64,000 nt of DNA, from the NCBI RefSeq assembly GCF_020525925.1, contig NZ_CP084877.1, forward strand, positions 1 through 64,000. Reading direction: 5' to 3'. The position numbers were made by a program, and so were the translations under genes. Below the pieces are notes generated by a model. That model had not been told where the DNA came from, did not search any database, and saw nothing but the letters and a program-made list of their open reading frames with translations. The stretch comes from Klebsiella quasipneumoniae subsp. quasipneumoniae. Lineage in GTDB: Bacteria > Pseudomonadota > Gammaproteobacteria > Enterobacterales > Enterobacteriaceae. This document shows positions 34,507 through 47,175 of this stretch, in pieces (within the stretch, counting starts at the first letter, position 1; each line of letters starts with the position of its first letter).

Positions 34507-35712
34507 ATGAACGATACTGCCAGGAATGATCACAGCCCCTGGGCTGTCTTTCTGATTTTCTTCCGACTTGGCCTGACATCCTTCGGCGGCCCAATTGCCC
34601 ATCTGGGTTACTTCCGCGATGAGTTTGTGACGCGACGGCAGTGGTTGACCGAGCGCAGCTATGCAGATTTGGTCGCTCTGTGCCAGTTCCTTCCGGGACC
34701 AGCAAGCAGTCAGGTTGGTATAGCGCTCGGGCTGTCCCGGGCCGGTTATACCGGGGCGCTAGCAGCATGGGCCGGCTTCACGCTACCGTCAGCAGTTGCA
34801 CTGATCCTGTTTGCGCTGGGGATGACCAGTTACGGGGATGTGATGCCCTCTGGTGTATTGCATGGGCTGAAAGTGGTAGCCGTTGCGGTGGTCGCGCAAG
34901 CTGTATGGGGCATGGCCCGAAATCTTTGCCCGGATATACCGCGTATTACTGTCATGGCAGTGGCAACCTGCTTTGTGCTTCTTGTGCCATCGGCCTGGGG
35001 ACAGGTGGGAGTAATCGTCACTGCGGCTGTCACTGGCATGTTACTGTTCAAACCTCAGCAGACGACGGTACATGATCCGCTGCCCGTTTCAATACGGCGT
35101 CGCGTCGGATTGTTCTGGCTCACGCTGTTCTTTGTGCTACTGACAGGGTTACCATTGCTGACGGCGATATTCCCAAATCCGACGCTGTTAATGGTAGAAA
35201 CTTTCTACCGGACCGGATCACTGGTTTTTGGTGGCGGGCATGTCGTGCTGCCATTACTGCAGACTGAAGTCGTTCCTTCTGGCTGGGTCAGCACTGATAC
35301 ATTCCTGGCTGGCTACGGCGCTGCCCAGGCCGTTCCTGGACCGTTGTTCACTTTTGCAGCCTTTCTCGGGGCTTCGATGAACCAGGTGCCTTCTGGCTGG
35401 CTGGGTGGTCTGGTTTGTCTGCTGGCAATTTTCGCACCGTCCTTCCTTCTGATTGTGGGAGCATTGCCGTTCTGGGAAAGTCTGCGCCGCAATATCCGTA
35501 CACAAGCAGCGTTGCAGGGTATTAATGCAGCCGTAGTTGGCCTTCTGCTGGCAGCTCTCTATCAACCAGTATGGACGAGCGCAGTTCTCGCTCCGCAAGA
35601 TTTCGGCCTTGCCCTTGTGGCACTGGTCGCTCTGATGTTCTGGAAACTGCCGCCGTGGCTGGTCGTAGTGAGTTGCGGTGTTGCGGGTTGGTTGTTGAGT
35701 TTAGCACTGTGA
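34507..35712 (+). CDS. chrA: Chromate efflux transporter ChrA
   Basis: 401 residues, a full-size two-domain CHR transporter. The first domain has FRLGLTSFGGPIAHLGYFRD and QFLPGPASSQVGIALG; the second has TGSLVFGGGHVVLPLLQTEV and AAQAVPGPLFTFAAFLGA. About ten membrane helices. It extrudes chromate by ion exchange at the inner membrane. padR follows 10 bases later, so the pair is probably one operon, under a 52-base palindrome. Found inside the Tn3-bounded unit with ars genes. Frame intact. Confidence 0.93.
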   Translation: MNDTARNDHSPWAVFLIFFRLGLTSFGGPIAHLGYFRDEFVTRRQWLTERSYADLVALCQFLPGPASSQVGIALGLSRAGYTGALAAWAGFTLPSAVALILFALGMTSYGDVMPSGVLHGLKVVAVAVVAQAVWGMARNLCPDIPRITVMAVATCFVLLVPSAWGQVGVIVTAAVTGMLLFKPQQTTVHDPLPVSIRRRVGLFWLTLFFVLLTGLPLLTAIFPNPTLLMVETFYRTGSLVFGGGHVVLPLLQTEVVPSGWVSTDTFLAGYGAAQAVPGPLFTFAAFLGASMNQVPSGWLGGLVCLLAIFAPSFLLIVGALPFWESLRRNIRTQAALQGINAAVVGLLLAALYQPVWTSAVLAPQDFGLALVALVALMFWKLPPWLVVVSCGVAGWLLSLAL

Positions 35713-35722
35713 GGTTCCGGGC

Positions 35723-36028
35723 GTGACCGACAAAGATCTTTACGGCGGGATGATCCGTTTGCACATCCTGCATCATGCAGCCAAAGAACCCGTCTTTGGT
35801 CTGGGCATCATTGAGGAATTGCGACACCACGGTTATCAACTCAGCCCGGGTACCCTGTATCCGATGCTGCACGGTATGGAAAAGAAGGGGTATCTCACCT
35901 CACGACATGTTCAGGCCGGTCGACGAAGTCGGCGAGTATATGAAATCACCGGACAAGGGCACATAGCGCTAACGGACGCCAGAAACAGGGTGAAAGAGCT
36001 GTTCGGTGAACTTGTTGAAGGCAAATGA
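35723..36028 (+). CDS. padR: PadR-family transcriptional regulator
   Basis: 101 residues from a start at 35723 (GTG; MTDKDLYGGMIRLHILHHAA). Winged helix-turn-helix with LGIIEELRHHGYQLSPGTLY and the wing RRSRRVYEITGQGHIAL, typical PadR size for the short subgroup. It follows chrA directly, so it probably controls chrA, perhaps through the palindrome at 34431. Chromate or oxidative stress as the signal is inference. Confidence 0.85.
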   Translation: MTDKDLYGGMIRLHILHHAAKEPVFGLGIIEELRHHGYQLSPGTLYPMLHGMEKKGYLTSRHVQAGRRSRRVYEITGQGHIALTDARNRVKELFGELVEGK

Positions 36029-36156
36029 TATGCCTATGGTTTTAGTCCGGTCTGCCGTCTTCTGAAAACGACAGACACATGTAAGATTATCCGCTGCCTG
36101 GCAGAAGGAGACTTTGTGAAAACGCTCATGGTGTGTATTTATACGATCAGAAGGCG

Positions 36157-36855
36157 TTATATTTTTTCCTGATTGACGCGGTACGAAAGTTCCTGATGAC
36201 TCTCTTTTCGTTCGCTGTAGCGATCTGCAAGGTAGCTGGTTTGTCCCCTGAGCAGCAACGTAATTTTAAACAACTCCTCTGCGACATCTACGATACGGTC
36301 GTACCATGAGGACGGCTTCATCCTTCCGTTCTCATCAAATTCCTGCCAGGCTTTCGCCACCGAGGACTGGTTGGGAATTGTGAACATCCGCATCCAGCGG
36401 CCCAGAATGCGCATCTGGTTCACGGCATTGAAGGACTGCGAACCGCCGCAAACCTGCATCACTGCAAGTGTCTTGCCCTGCGAAGGACGAACCGCGCCTT
36501 CACTCAACGGTATCCAGTCGATCTGCGCCTTCATCACCGCGCTCATAGCCCCGTGCCGTTCCGGCGAGCTCCACACCATCCCGTCACACCATCTGACCAG
36601 CCCGCGTAGCTCGGAGACTTTAGGGTGCGTATCCGGGGCATCATCCGGCAGGGGTAAACCGGAGGGGTTAAAGAATTTCACCTCCGCGCCCATCGCCGTC
36701 AGCAGGCGACCTGCTTCCTCCGCGGCAAAGCGACTGTAGGAGCGCTCCCTTACTGAGCCATACAGGATCAGAATCCGTGGGGGCTCCTGCAGGTGCAGAC
36801 GTTCGGCAATATGTTGATCAAAACAGTCAGTATTCAGGGCTGGAAATTGTTCCAT
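36157..36855 (-). CDS. arsH: Organoarsenical oxidase ArsH
   Basis: 232 residues, NADPH-dependent FMN reductase fold: [20 protein letters not shown] (phosphate-binding loop), [38 protein letters not shown], and [20 protein letters not shown]. ArsH oxidises trivalent organoarsenicals such as methylarsenite to less toxic pentavalent forms. It is divergent from arsRBC with an 85-base shared promoter region, so ArsR probably represses both. Frame intact. Confidence 0.9.
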   Translation of the reverse strand: MEQFPALNTDCFDQHIAERLHLQEPPRILILYGSVRERSYSRFAAEEAGRLLTAMGAEVKFFNPSGLPLPDDAPDTHPKVSELRGLVRWCDGMVWSSPERHGAMSAVMKAQIDWIPLSEGAVRPSQGKTLAVMQVCGGSQSFNAVNQMRILGRWMRMFTIPNQSSVAKAWQEFDENGRMKPSSWYDRIVDVAEELFKITLLLRGQTSYLADRYSERKESHQELSYRVNQEKI

Positions 36856-36879
36856 TTTTCTCCTCCGGAGAGAACAGGT

Positions 36880-36930
36880 GATTTTAAAGTTAATATATAT
36901 GATCTAACATATGTGTATTCTAAAGGGAAC
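36880..36930. promoter_or_regulatory. Divergent ars promoter/operator
   Basis: AT-rich stretch AAAGTTAATATATATGATCT then AACATATGTGTATTC between arsH and arsR, with an imperfect dyad ATATATG/CATATGT. Position and dyad suggest the ArsR operator and the two back-to-back promoters. Confidence 0.5.
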
Positions 36931-36940
36931 GGAGTGAAAA

Positions 36941-37261
36941 ATGCTACAACCTGTTCAGCTTTTCAAAATCCTGTCGGATGAAACACGGCTAGCCATCGTC
37001 ATGCTTCTCCGTGAGTCCGGAGAATTGTGCGTCTGCGATATCTGCGTTGCCACCTCCGAATCGCAGCCCAAAATTTCGCGACATATGGCTATCCTTCGCG
37101 AGGCTGATCTGGTTCTTGACCGTCGGGAAGGCAAATGGATCCACTATCGTCTGTCACCCCATATTCCGGCGTGGGCAGCAGAGACAATCACGACGACCTG
37201 GCAGTGTCTGCGCGAGGATGTACGTGAATGGCTGGACAAATCAGCCTGCACCTCCTGCTGA
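36941..37261 (+). CDS. arsR: Arsenite-responsive repressor ArsR
   Basis: 106 residues. Winged helix-turn-helix of the ArsR/SmtB family, with the As(III)-binding cysteines in [20 protein letters not shown] (CVC-type motif on helix 3) and the recognition helix [18 protein letters not shown]. It ends CTSC. It leaves its operator when arsenite or antimonite binds. First gene of arsRBC, preceded by AACGGAG. 44 bases before arsB. Confidence 0.93.
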   Translation: MLQPVQLFKILSDETRLAIVMLLRESGELCVCDICVATSESQPKISRHMAILREADLVLDRREGKWIHYRLSPHIPAWAAETITTTWQCLREDVREWLDKSACTSC

Positions 37262-37305
37262 GGCAGGAAAACATATTTACAAAATCATATATGATGGGGT
37301 CTGAG

Positions 37306-38595
37306 ATGCTTTTGGCAGGGAGTATATTTTTACTGACGCTGGTACTGGTGATCTGGCAACCCAGAGGCCTGAGTATTGGCTGGAGCGCGAGTATCGGGGC
37401 TGTGCTGGCGCTGGGAACCGGTGTCATCCATATCGCTGATATTCCCGTTGTCTGGAATATCGTCTGGAACGCGACAGCGGCATTTATTGCGGTCATCATC
37501 ATCAGCCTGCTGCTCGATGAGTCCGGCTTCTTTGAATGGGCCGCACTGCACGTCTCCCGCTGGGGTAACGGACGTGGCCGCCTGCTGTTCACCTGGATAG
37601 TCTTGCTCGGTGCCGCTGTTGCTGCTTTGTTCGCCAATGATGGCGCCGCGCTGATCCTGACGCCGATTGTGATTGCGATGCTGCTCGCACTGGGGTTCAG
37701 CCAGGGCACGACACTGGCCTTTGTCATGGCTGCAGGATTTATTGCAGATACGGCCAGCCTGCCACTCATTGTTTCTAACCTGGTGAATATCGTCTCGGCG
37801 GACTTCTTCGATCTGGGCTTTACGCAGTACGCCTCCGTTATGATCCCCGTGGATGCGGCAGCGATTGCGGCCACGCTGATCATGCTGCATCTCTTCTTCC
37901 GCAGGGATATTCCGGCAACGTATGACGTTTCGCTGCTGAAGACGCCTGCCAGTGTGATAAAGGATGCGGCAACGTTCAGGGCGGGCTGGATCGTCCTGTT
38001 ATTGCTGCTTGTCGGTTTCTTCGTTCTGGAGCCGCTGGGGATCCCTGTCAGCGCGATAGCAGCTGCTGGCGCAGCAGTACTGTTTATCGTGGCGAAAAGA
38101 GGTCATGGCATCAACACAGGGAAAGTCCTGCTCAGTGCGCCATGGCAGATCGTGATTTTTTCGCTGGGCATGTACCTGGTGGTCTATGGCCTGCGCAATG
38201 CCGGGCTCACGGAGTATCTGTCTGGTGTACTGAACCTGCTGGCAGAAAAGGGGTTATGGGCAGCAACGTTCGGCACCGGCTTCCTGACCGCGTTCCTGTC
38301 GTCGGTGATGAACAATATGCCGACGGTGCTGATTGGCGCGCTGTCGATTGACGGGAGTACGGCGACTGGCGTCGTCAAAGAGGCAATGATTTATGCCAAC
38401 GTGATTGGCTGCGATTTAGGCCCGAAAATCACCCCGATTGGCAGTCTGGCAACCCTGCTTTGGCTGCATGTGCTTGCCCAGAAAAATATAACGATCACCT
38501 GGGGTTATTACTTCCGCACGGGCATTATCATGACTCTGCCCGTGCTGTTTGTCACTCTGGCCGCGCTGGCGTTGCGGCTTTCCATCACTTTGTAA
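37306..38595 (+). CDS. arsB: Arsenite/antimonite efflux pump ArsB
   Basis: 429 residues from ATG 37306 ([19 protein letters not shown]), the R773 ArsB start and length. About 12 membrane helices. Conserved blocks include [39 protein letters not shown], and [19 protein letters not shown]. It exports As(III) and Sb(III) using the proton gradient; there is no arsA ATPase or arsD here, so the pump works alone. Frame intact. Confidence 0.96.
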   Translation: MLLAGSIFLLTLVLVIWQPRGLSIGWSASIGAVLALGTGVIHIADIPVVWNIVWNATAAFIAVIIISLLLDESGFFEWAALHVSRWGNGRGRLLFTWIVLLGAAVAALFANDGAALILTPIVIAMLLALGFSQGTTLAFVMAAGFIADTASLPLIVSNLVNIVSADFFDLGFTQYASVMIPVDAAAIAATLIMLHLFFRRDIPATYDVSLLKTPASVIKDAATFRAGWIVLLLLLVGFFVLEPLGIPVSAIAAAGAAVLFIVAKRGHGINTGKVLLSAPWQIVIFSLGMYLVVYGLRNAGLTEYLSGVLNLLAEKGLWAATFGTGFLTAFLSSVMNNMPTVLIGALSIDGSTATGVVKEAMIYANVIGCDLGPKITPIGSLATLLWLHVLAQKNITITWGYYFRTGIIMTLPVLFVTLAALALRLSITL

Positions 38596-38607
38596 TGAGA
38601 TAAAGAT

Positions 38608-39033
38608 ATGAGCAACATTACCATCTATCACAACCCGGCCTGCGGCACTTCACGCAACACGCTGGAGATGATCCGTAACAGCGGTAACGAACCGACCATT
38701 ATTTATTATCTCGATACGCCACCGACCCGTGATGAGCTGATTAAACTTATTTCAGATATGGGAATTACGGTGCGTGCATTGCTGCGTAAGAATGTTGAGC
38801 CTTATGAACACCTGGGCCTTGATGAAGAGAAATTCAGTGATGAGCAGTTGATTGATTTTATGCTTCAACATCCGATCCTGATTAATCGGCCGGTAGTCGT
38901 TACGCCGCTTGGCACTCGTCTTTGCCGCCCTTCAGAAATAGTGCTGGATATTCTACCTGAAGGTCAGAAAGGAGCGTTTACCAAAGAGGACGGCGAAAAG
39001 GTCATTGACGAAACGGGGAAGCGGGTTAAGTAA
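38608..39033 (+). CDS. arsC: Arsenate reductase ArsC (glutaredoxin-linked)
   Basis: 141 residues, R773 type. Catalytic Cys12 in IYHNPACGTSRNTLEM and the arsenate-binding arginines (Arg60 in VRALLRKNVEPYE, Arg94 in LINRPVVVTP, Arg107 in TRLCRPSE) are all present. It reduces arsenate to arsenite with glutathione and glutaredoxin for export by ArsB. Last gene of arsRBC, 12 bases after arsB. A GTCTG/CAGAC stem before a T run at about 39071-39101 may end transcription. Confidence 0.96.
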   Translation: MSNITIYHNPACGTSRNTLEMIRNSGNEPTIIYYLDTPPTRDELIKLISDMGITVRALLRKNVEPYEHLGLDEEKFSDEQLIDFMLQHPILINRPVVVTPLGTRLCRPSEIVLDILPEGQKGAFTKEDGEKVIDETGKRVK

Positions 39034-39106
39034 CCTGTTTTTTTCGTCTCATTTTTATCGTATTCGGGTGTCTGTCTGTACCATGCAGACGCTCGCTTTT
39101 TGTAAT

Positions 39107-39162
39107 GCCAGCTAAAGAAACAGGCTTAACGTAGGATATTTTCCGTTTGCCAAGCGGCCCCC
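39107..39162. repeat. Tn3-family terminal repeat, copy C
   Basis: Near-identical to 31810-31865 and in the same orientation, with the GGGGG outer tip at 39162. It marks the right border of the chr-ars unit; beyond it an EAL-domain gene is cut. Confidence 0.8.
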
Positions 39163-39164
39163 AT

Positions 39165-39425
39165 ATTGAATGGCTGACGGTACTGGATTTCGATGAGATA
39201 AAAATAGACCGTATTTTTATTGCCAATATTGATGACCCGGTGAAGCGAGCGCTACTTGTTTCTGTGGTGAAAGGGTTACGTGGTACTGGCAAACCACTGG
39301 TGTTTGTAGGGGTGGAAACGCCAGGACAGTTTGAATTCGTCCGTTCTCTTGGCCTCGGTTACCTAGTTCAGGGCTGGTATACTGGAAAACCCGAAACAAT
39401 ATCTGCGATGAATATTCAGGGTTAA
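39165..39425 (+). pseudogene. EAL-domain phosphodiesterase, C-terminal fragment
   Basis: The frame IEWLTVLDFDEIKIDRIFIA holds the DFDEIKID signature of EAL domains (normally D-x-x-K-I-D with a following GVET block, here VFVGVETPGQFEFVRSLGLG), then YLVQGWYTGKPE to the stop at 39425. About 85 residues remain; the N-terminal EAL motif and sensor parts are gone. Such proteins degrade c-di-GMP. The cut is exactly at the Tn3-type end (39162). Confidence 0.8.
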
Positions 39426-39426
39426 A

Positions 39427-39706
39427 ACGATACGGGGCCCGGCCCGTATCGGCAACCCGACCCGTCAGCGTATCGCTTTCTGTCTGAAGCCGGTTCAGGT
39501 CGGCTTCTATCTGCGCGATGCGGCGGGAGATTTATTCAGAACGACTGCCGAAGTTCATCCGGCGAAGCTTATCCAGCTGCGCCTGCAGATGGTCTATTCC
39601 GTGCTCCCGGTCGGCCTGCTTTTCCAGCAGGGCGCGGTTCAGCGCTTCCTGTTCGGAAAGGCGCTGTTTCAGCAGAAGGATGTCGTCAGGGGGAGGTGTT
39701 GTTCAT
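39427..39706 (-). pseudogene. IS66-family TnpC transposase, N-terminal fragment
   Basis: Starts MNNTSPDDILLLKQRLSEQE at 39706 and has the leucine-rich coiled start of IS66 TnpC (LQAQLDKLRRMNFGSRSE). A TAA follows SRSE where the family reads SEK, and the frame continues ISRRIAQIEADLNRLQTE to the break at 39427. One nonsense change plus loss of the catalytic part makes it dead. Confidence 0.75.
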
Positions 39707-39755
39707 AAGCCCGCATTTTACCAGGCTTATTCAACGACAACCAGGATAAAGAGGC

Positions 39756-40112
39756 CTACAACATGGTCAGGGACGTAAGCAGTCTTTTAGGCTGCCGCCA
39801 GTCGATGCCTTCCAGAAGCATTGCCAGCTGCGCCGGGATCAGGAACACTTTGCCATCGCGGGCAGAGGGCCAGGCGAAGCGGCCGCGTTCCAGCCGTTTG
39901 GTCAGCAGGCACAGCCCGTCGCCGGTGGACCACAGCAGTTTGACCTTACTGCCGCTGCGGCCCCGGAAGATGAAGACATGGCCGGACATCGGGTCATCTT
40001 TCAGCATCGTCTGCACCTTTGCGGCGAGACCATTGAAGCCGTTGCGCATGTCGGTGATACCGGCAACCAGCCAGATTTTGGTCCCTGTTGGCAGGTGGTT
40101 ATCACTTCCTTT
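39756..40112 (-). pseudogene. IS66-family TnpB fragment
   Basis: Reads LPTGTKIWLVAGITDMRNGF, then AAKVQTMLKDDPMSGHVFIF, RGRSGSKVKLLWSTGDGLCL and LLEGIDWRQPKRLLTSLTML. This is the accessory Orf2/TnpB of IS66. The very N-terminus joins unrelated DNA near 40112, close to the end of fecE. It lies just ahead of the tnpC fragment as in the intact element. Confidence 0.8.
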
Positions 40113-40147
40113 ATCTGTCCTGTGATGATCCTTATGACTTCGCCAGA

Positions 40148-40915
40148 CTACTTCACCACACACATGGGTCTGCCAGATACCGGTTCGGGATGGATTTCCG
40201 CTTCTACGCTGAACACCGTCTTTAGAAGCTCTGGTTTCATCACTGCTTCCGGAGCACCTTGCGCCATCACGCGACCGCTTGCCAGTACCACCAGATGATC
40301 GCAATAGCGGCTGGCCTGATTCAGATCGTGGAGTACCGTCACTACGGTTTTCCCCTGCCTTTTGAGTTCAACCATCAGGCGCATCAGTTCAACCTGATGA
40401 TTGATATCGAGGTAGGTCGTAGGCTCATCAAGAAGAATGAGTGGGGTATCCTGCACCAGCACCATCGCCAGAAACGCACGCTGGCGCTGGCCGCCGGAAA
40501 GCTGGGTTAACCTGCGGTCAGCCAGATTGCGCGTCCGGGTCTGACTCATTGCCACGTTGACCCGCTCGTTGTCTTCCGCGGAGAGTCGCCCCCACAACGA
40601 CAGCCACGGGCTGCGGCCGTAGGAAACCAGTTCCCGTACAGTGATCCCCTCGGGGGATAAATGGTGTTGCGGCAGTAAAGCCAGGCGGCGAGCCAGCTGG
40701 CGGGCGGAAAAACCGGCTATGGGTTTTTCATCAAGCAATATCTCGCCAGAGTCTGGTGTTAACAGGCGAGAAAAACAGTTCAACAGCGTCGATTTCCCGC
40801 AACCGTTAGGGCCGAGCAGGGCCGTGATTTTTCCGGCAGGCAGGGCGAGAGAAAGTCCATCCAGCACGGTTTGTGCGCCATAGCTGACGGTCAGATTTTC
40901 AGTACGTAATCTCAT
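40148..40915 (-). CDS. fecE: Ferric citrate ABC transporter ATP-binding protein FecE
   Basis: 255 residues, E. coli FecE length. Walker A ITALLGPNGCGKSTLLNCFS, Q-loop ALLPQHHLSPEG, signature QLSGGQRQRAFLAMVLVQD, Walker B PLILLDEPTTYLD and switch His (VLHDLNQASRYCDH) are all present. It powers import of iron from ferric dicitrate through FecCD. Its ATG abuts the fecD stop. An IS66 remnant follows its stop. Frame intact. Confidence 0.96.
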   Translation of the reverse strand: MRLRTENLTVSYGAQTVLDGLSLALPAGKITALLGPNGCGKSTLLNCFSRLLTPDSGEILLDEKPIAGFSARQLARRLALLPQHHLSPEGITVRELVSYGRSPWLSLWGRLSAEDNERVNVAMSQTRTRNLADRRLTQLSGGQRQRAFLAMVLVQDTPLILLDEPTTYLDINHQVELMRLMVELKRQGKTVVTVLHDLNQASRYCDHLVVLASGRVMAQGAPEAVMKPELLKTVFSVEAEIHPEPVSGRPMCVVK

Positions 40916-41872
40916 TTATCGCATTCTCACAAGCAGCGAGACAAACCACGGTGCGCCGATAATGGCGGTCAGCACGCCTGCCGGAAGCTCCAGCGGCGGA
41001 TGAATGATTCGTGCCAGCAGATCGGCAATGACCAGCAACAACGCGCCCGTCAGGGCCGAAACGGGCATCAGCCAGCGGTGACGCCCGCCGGCGATCCTGC
41101 GCACCATGTGCGGCACGACGAGACCAATAAAACTTATCGGGCCACAGACGGCCACGCCGGTTGCTGTCATCGCGACAGCCAGCATCAGCCCCTGGAACCG
41201 GGTGCGCTGAACCGACACGCCGAGCGTGGCTGCTCGTGCATCGCCCAGCGCCAGCAGGTCGAGATCGCGACAAAAGCGCAGGCTCAGCGGCAAAAACAGA
41301 ATGAGCAACGGCACGGTAATCTTCACAAAGTGCCAGTCGCGCCCCCATAAGCTACCCGTCAGCCACAGCAGGGCACTGTTTACATCCTGCGGGTGCAGGA
41401 GCATCAGGTAATCCGTCAGGCTCGCCCAGCAGGCGGAAAGCGCCACGCCGGTGAGCGCCAGCTTCATCGGCTGGTGGGTCTTTGCCAGCATCTTCAGCAA
41501 GATCAACCCCGCCATACCGCCCGCAAAGGCCAGTAGCGGCAGCACCATCACGGATAGTGATGGCATAAGAAGCAGTGCTCCCACAGAGGCAAGGCTGGCG
41601 GCATGGTTAATGCCGAGAATATCCGGTGATGCAAGCGGGTTACGCACAATCCCCTGTACCAGCACGCCCGCCACGGCGAGGGCTGCACCGACAAACAGTG
41701 CCAGCAGCAAGCGCGGCAGTCGGTACTCCATCAATACATAATAATGCTCGCGTCCGTCCTGCCAGTCGGTCAGCAGCGCGCGCCACGGCACGGGGATCAC
41801 CCCCATATGGAGTGATAACAGCGCACAGCCTGCCAGGGCAAGGGTGATGAAAATGACCAGCGCAATTTTCAT
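40916..41872 (-). CDS. fecD: Ferric citrate permease FecD
   Basis: 318 residues from ATG 41872 (MKIALVIFITLALAGCALLS), the E. coli start. FecCD/BtuC-type permease, with about nine or ten helices, including LFVGAALAVAGVLVQGIVRN and VCGPISFIGLVVPHMVRRIA, whose Gly-rich loop contacts FecE. It pairs with FecC in the inner membrane. The start overlaps fecC by four bases. Confidence 0.96.
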   Translation of the reverse strand: MKIALVIFITLALAGCALLSLHMGVIPVPWRALLTDWQDGREHYYVLMEYRLPRLLLALFVGAALAVAGVLVQGIVRNPLASPDILGINHAASLASVGALLLMPSLSVMVLPLLAFAGGMAGLILLKMLAKTHQPMKLALTGVALSACWASLTDYLMLLHPQDVNSALLWLTGSLWGRDWHFVKITVPLLILFLPLSLRFCRDLDLLALGDARAATLGVSVQRTRFQGLMLAVAMTATGVAVCGPISFIGLVVPHMVRRIAGGRHRWLMPVSALTGALLLVIADLLARIIHPPLELPAGVLTAIIGAPWFVSLLVRMR

Positions 41873-42867
41873 CCTCGCCTCCTCACCAGCCAGACAAAGC
41901 AAGGACTGCCAATCAGCGCCAGCACTGCGCCTGCGGGCAGATCGCCGGGGAAGGCCAGCGCGCGTGCGAGTACATCTGCCATCAGCATCAGCGTGGCCCC
42001 CAGCAGCATGCTCACCGGCAGTACGTTGCGCTGATCGAAGCCTGCCCAGAAGCGCGCCAGATGTGGCACCAGCAGGCCGATAAACGCCACCGGACCTGCC
42101 ACACTGACGCACGCGCCAACCAGAAGCAGCACTAACATATTGATGATCAAACGTAGTCTCGGCAGGTTCACTCCCAGCGTATGGGCGGTACTGTCGCTGA
42201 CGTTGAGCAGGTTCAGTTGATTCGCCAGCAGCAACACGACAGGGACTGCAGTGACCACCACCGGCAAGAGCTGCCAGACATCCTGCCAGTGGGCGTGGGA
42301 CACTCCGCCTGCCAGCCAGTAAAAGATGCCGTAAGCATGATCTTCGGCCAGCAGTAGGGTGATGCGGGTCAGGGCCATACAAAAGGCCGACAGCGCGATA
42401 CCCGCGAGGATCAGTTTGTTTCTGTCCTGGGTATGACGAAACCCGCCTCCTGCGGTCATGACCAGCAGCCAGCTCACGCCGCCCCCGCATGCCGCGATGA
42501 ACGACAGGGAATAGCCTGCAACCGGCGTCGGACTCAGCGCGCTGGTAAGCGCCATAGCCAGCGCCGCGCCGCTGTTAATGCCGAGCAGTGAAGGAGAGGC
42601 CATTGGGTTGTGGGTCAGGGTTTGCAGCAGCGTGCCCGCGAGCGCCAGGCTTGCGCCGATCAGAACGGCGACCAGGCTTCGCGGCAAACGAAGGTTTTGC
42701 ACCAGCGCTTCTGGTAGCGTTGGCGTGTGTCCAGGCAGCAGGGCGCGGATTGCGTCTGCTCCGGAAACAGGAATGGCCGAGTAGCAAAACAGACTCAGCC
42801 AGAAAATAATAATAAGTACTGCAACGGGAAGCCCCCACAGCAGCACCGGGTGTTTTAGCGCGGTCAT
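41869..42867 (-). CDS. fecC: Ferric citrate permease FecC
   Basis: 332 residues (MTALKHPVLLWGLPVAVLII). BtuC-like permease with conserved GASLALAGTLLQTLTHNPMA and VAGPVAFIGLLVPHLARFWA. It forms the FecCD channel for iron delivered by FecB. Overlaps fecB and fecD by four bases each, consistent with one mRNA. Confidence 0.96.
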   Translation of the reverse strand: MTALKHPVLLWGLPVAVLIIIFWLSLFCYSAIPVSGADAIRALLPGHTPTLPEALVQNLRLPRSLVAVLIGASLALAGTLLQTLTHNPMASPSLLGINSGAALAMALTSALSPTPVAGYSLSFIAACGGGVSWLLVMTAGGGFRHTQDRNKLILAGIALSAFCMALTRITLLLAEDHAYGIFYWLAGGVSHAHWQDVWQLLPVVVTAVPVVLLLANQLNLLNVSDSTAHTLGVNLPRLRLIINMLVLLLVGACVSVAGPVAFIGLLVPHLARFWAGFDQRNVLPVSMLLGATLMLMADVLARALAFPGDLPAGAVLALIGSPCFVWLVRRRG

Positions 42868-43766
42868 TTCACATCGGTAAGCGGCTGATGGTGGAAGATT
42901 TTTACCGTGTCAGCGGCAATACGCTCTGCGGCAAAAATACCGCGCATCCGCGCCCAGGCGTTACTGTCGACTGAAGCAACCTGCTGCTTCTGCGCGGCGG
43001 TTAATATCTGCCAGAGCGGATCTTGTTGCCAGCGTTTAACAATGCTCTCTTCGCGATAGTGGGCAACCAGCAGCCAGGCAGGATTGACCGCCAGCAGTTG
43101 CTCCAGGCCGATGGACGGCATGGACGCGCCCGCCATCACAGCGGGAACGTTCAGCCCCAGAGAAGCCAGCACGCTGCCGGTCCAGGTCTCCTGGGTATGC
43201 AGGTTGAATAGCTGTTCGCGTGATGTGCCAAAGGCCACGCGTGTCCCTGTGGGAAGCTGGCTGGCCCACTGCGCCATCTTCTCTTTATGTTGTTCCAGAC
43301 GCGCCTGCATCTTTCGTTTTTTACCTACCACTTCGCCGATGATAGCCGCTGAGTGCAAATTTTCAGCGTAGGTTTCGTTGCGGGACTTAAGCAGCAGTAC
43401 CGGCGCGATTTGCTGCAAGGCGGTGTAAATCCCCGCATGGCGACTGCTGTCGGCAATGATCAGGTCTGGTTTCAGGGCAGCAATGGCTTCCAGGCTCGGC
43501 TGCGCGCGCGTTCCGACGGACTGCCACGGTTTCAGGTGCGCACGCACTTCGGGCAGGATGCGTTTTGCATCGTTATCGTCGGCAATACCGATCGGGCTGA
43601 CGTCCACGGCGGCCAGCGCATCGGCGAACGAGAGTTCCAGCACCACAATCCGTTGTGGCGTTTTATCGAGTGTAAACGTGCCGTGTTCGTCCTGAACCGT
43701 GGCGGCAAAGGCGTGGCCGATCACCAGCAGCAGGCCTGCAAAAAGAAAACGGATAAATGCCAACAT
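42864..43766 (-). CDS. fecB: Periplasmic ferric citrate-binding protein FecB
   Basis: 300 residues from ATG 43766 (MLAFIRFLFAGLLLVIGHAF), a signal peptide with cleavage expected after HAFA. The mature part is a class III binding protein with KTPQRIVVLELSFADALAAV and KPDLIIADSSRHAGIYTALQ. It hands iron (or iron citrate) from the outer-membrane FecA to FecCDE. It is separated from fecA by a stem-loop at 43785. Frame intact. Confidence 0.96.
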   Translation of the reverse strand: MLAFIRFLFAGLLLVIGHAFAATVQDEHGTFTLDKTPQRIVVLELSFADALAAVDVSPIGIADDNDAKRILPEVRAHLKPWQSVGTRAQPSLEAIAALKPDLIIADSSRHAGIYTALQQIAPVLLLKSRNETYAENLHSAAIIGEVVGKKRKMQARLEQHKEKMAQWASQLPTGTRVAFGTSREQLFNLHTQETWTGSVLASLGLNVPAVMAGASMPSIGLEQLLAVNPAWLLVAHYREESIVKRWQQDPLWQILTAAQKQQVASVDSNAWARMRGIFAAERIAADTVKIFHHQPLTDVK

Positions 43767-43784
43767 AGTCACATTCCAGCTAAA

Positions 43785-43802
43785 AGCCCGGCAAGCCGGG
43801 CG
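43785..43802 (-). terminator. fecA-fecB intergenic stem-loop
   Basis: AGCCCGGCAAGCCGGGCG folds into a tight GC stem between fecA and fecB. In E. coli a stem-loop at this place lowers fecBCDE expression relative to fecA, by partial termination or mRNA protection. Confidence 0.7.
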
Positions 43803-43810
43803 TTAACACA

Positions 43811-47171
<3,361 letters not shown>

Positions 47172-47175
<4 letters not shown>

